Source: Micavibrio aeruginosavorus (GTDB taxonomy: Bacteria > Pseudomonadota > Alphaproteobacteria > UBA9219). Taken from it: DNA of 14,646 nucleotides. Where the stretch lies: assembly GCA_020720905.1 (NCBI GenBank), contig DYNT01000017.1:1-14646 (forward strand). Direction: 5' to 3'. Shown here piece after piece: positions 14,500 to 14,646 of the stretch. Each line of letters opens with the position of its first letter. The first letter of the stretch is position 1. The position numbers were made by a program, and so were the translations under genes. The notes beneath the pieces were generated by a model. It worked only from the letters and a program-made list of their open reading frames with translations. It did no database searches and was not told where the DNA came from.

Positions 14500-14646
14500 T
14501 CAACGAATCTCATCTTTTTCGAGGCCGTACGTCGAGCTGAGGGCTACTAGGAGACGCTTTTCGAGTCTGTTTGAGAGCTTTAACCAACTAAGTCGTTGAT
14601 CTATAACGATTCTGGCCAAATCGAAGACCCCAAGCATCCCCTTGAA
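14500..14646 (-). CDS. Possible C-terminal end of an unknown gene (partial)
   Basis: From the window edge a minus-strand frame runs open for 48 codons to a TGA at 14502-14500. The predicted residues are amphipathic and rich in Leu, Arg and Lys (for example LARIVIDQRLSWLKLSNRLE), with a plausible protein composition, but I recognise no family. At this length an open frame arises by chance fairly often, and the codons include several (AGA, ATA, CTA) less common in the neighbours. No strong terminator follows; the A/T-rich inverted repeat TCTAAA/TTTAGA at about 14481-14498 is weak. Treat it as tentative. Confidence 0.3.
   Translation of the reverse strand, partial: FKGMLGVFDLARIVIDQRLSWLKLSNRLEKRLLVALSSTYGLEKDEIR

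Noticed and set aside
14127..14513. 128-codon minus-strand frame across the leader
   Set aside because: It covers the TGGG ladder and the LexA-type box, overlaps mraZ out of frame, and has an unlikely composition with no family resemblance.
14500..14646. RNase P RNA or tmRNA end upstream of mraZ
   Set aside because: I looked for conserved cores and ends of both RNAs on each strand and found none.

Overview
The window is most of a dcw (division and cell wall) cluster from an alphaproteobacterium. Every convincing gene lies on the minus strand and is read from right to left: mraZ, rsmH (mraW), ftsL, ftsI, murE, murF, mraY, ftsW, murG, an unknown gene, murC, murB. Four things point to Alphaproteobacteria: this gene order; the FtsW N-terminus (RTDQ..GRWWWTVDRW, a pattern I know from that class); a DNPR-type (meso-diaminopimelate) MurE; and, upstream of mraZ, a GTTC-N7-GTTC site of the alphaproteobacterial LexA type plus a cluster of GANTC sites. 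No ribosomal RNA, tRNA, insertion sequence or CRISPR array was seen. The genus cannot be named from the sequence.

Layout in transcription order. 14646-14500: possibly the end of an unknown minus-strand gene cut by the window edge (weak). 14499-14159: a 341-nt leader with the LexA-like box, GANTC sites and a ladder of five 10-bp repeats matching the known MraZ operator. 14158-7474: mraZ to murF, tightly packed, with ATGA overlaps at rsmH/ftsL, ftsL/ftsI and murE/murF and a 32-nt ftsI/murE overlap. 7473-7172: a 302-nt gap filled by an inverted pair of palindromic repeats. 7171-3666: mraY, ftsW, murG. 3581-2769: an AT-rich gene of unknown function for a membrane protein. 2753-1290: murC. 1289-1013: a second gap with an inverted pair of the same repeat family. 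1012-122: murB. 121-1: a different palindromic repeat running off the window.

Together the genes supply the cytoplasmic and membrane steps of peptidoglycan precursor synthesis (MurB, MurC, MurE, MurF, MraY, MurG), the septal glycan polymerase and transpeptidase pair (FtsW, FtsI) with the divisome protein FtsL, the 16S rRNA methyltransferase RsmH and the cluster regulator MraZ. The D-glutamate ligase gene murD, normally between mraY and ftsW, is absent: only 14 nt separate those two genes. ddl, ftsQ, ftsA and ftsZ, which usually follow murB, do not begin within the 121 nt seen after it.

The most interesting points are the stacked control signals before mraZ (MraZ ladder, LexA-type box, GANTC cluster), the missing murD, the AT-rich unknown gene inserted between murG and murC, and REPIN-like repeat pairs that sit only in the two long internal gaps of the cluster.
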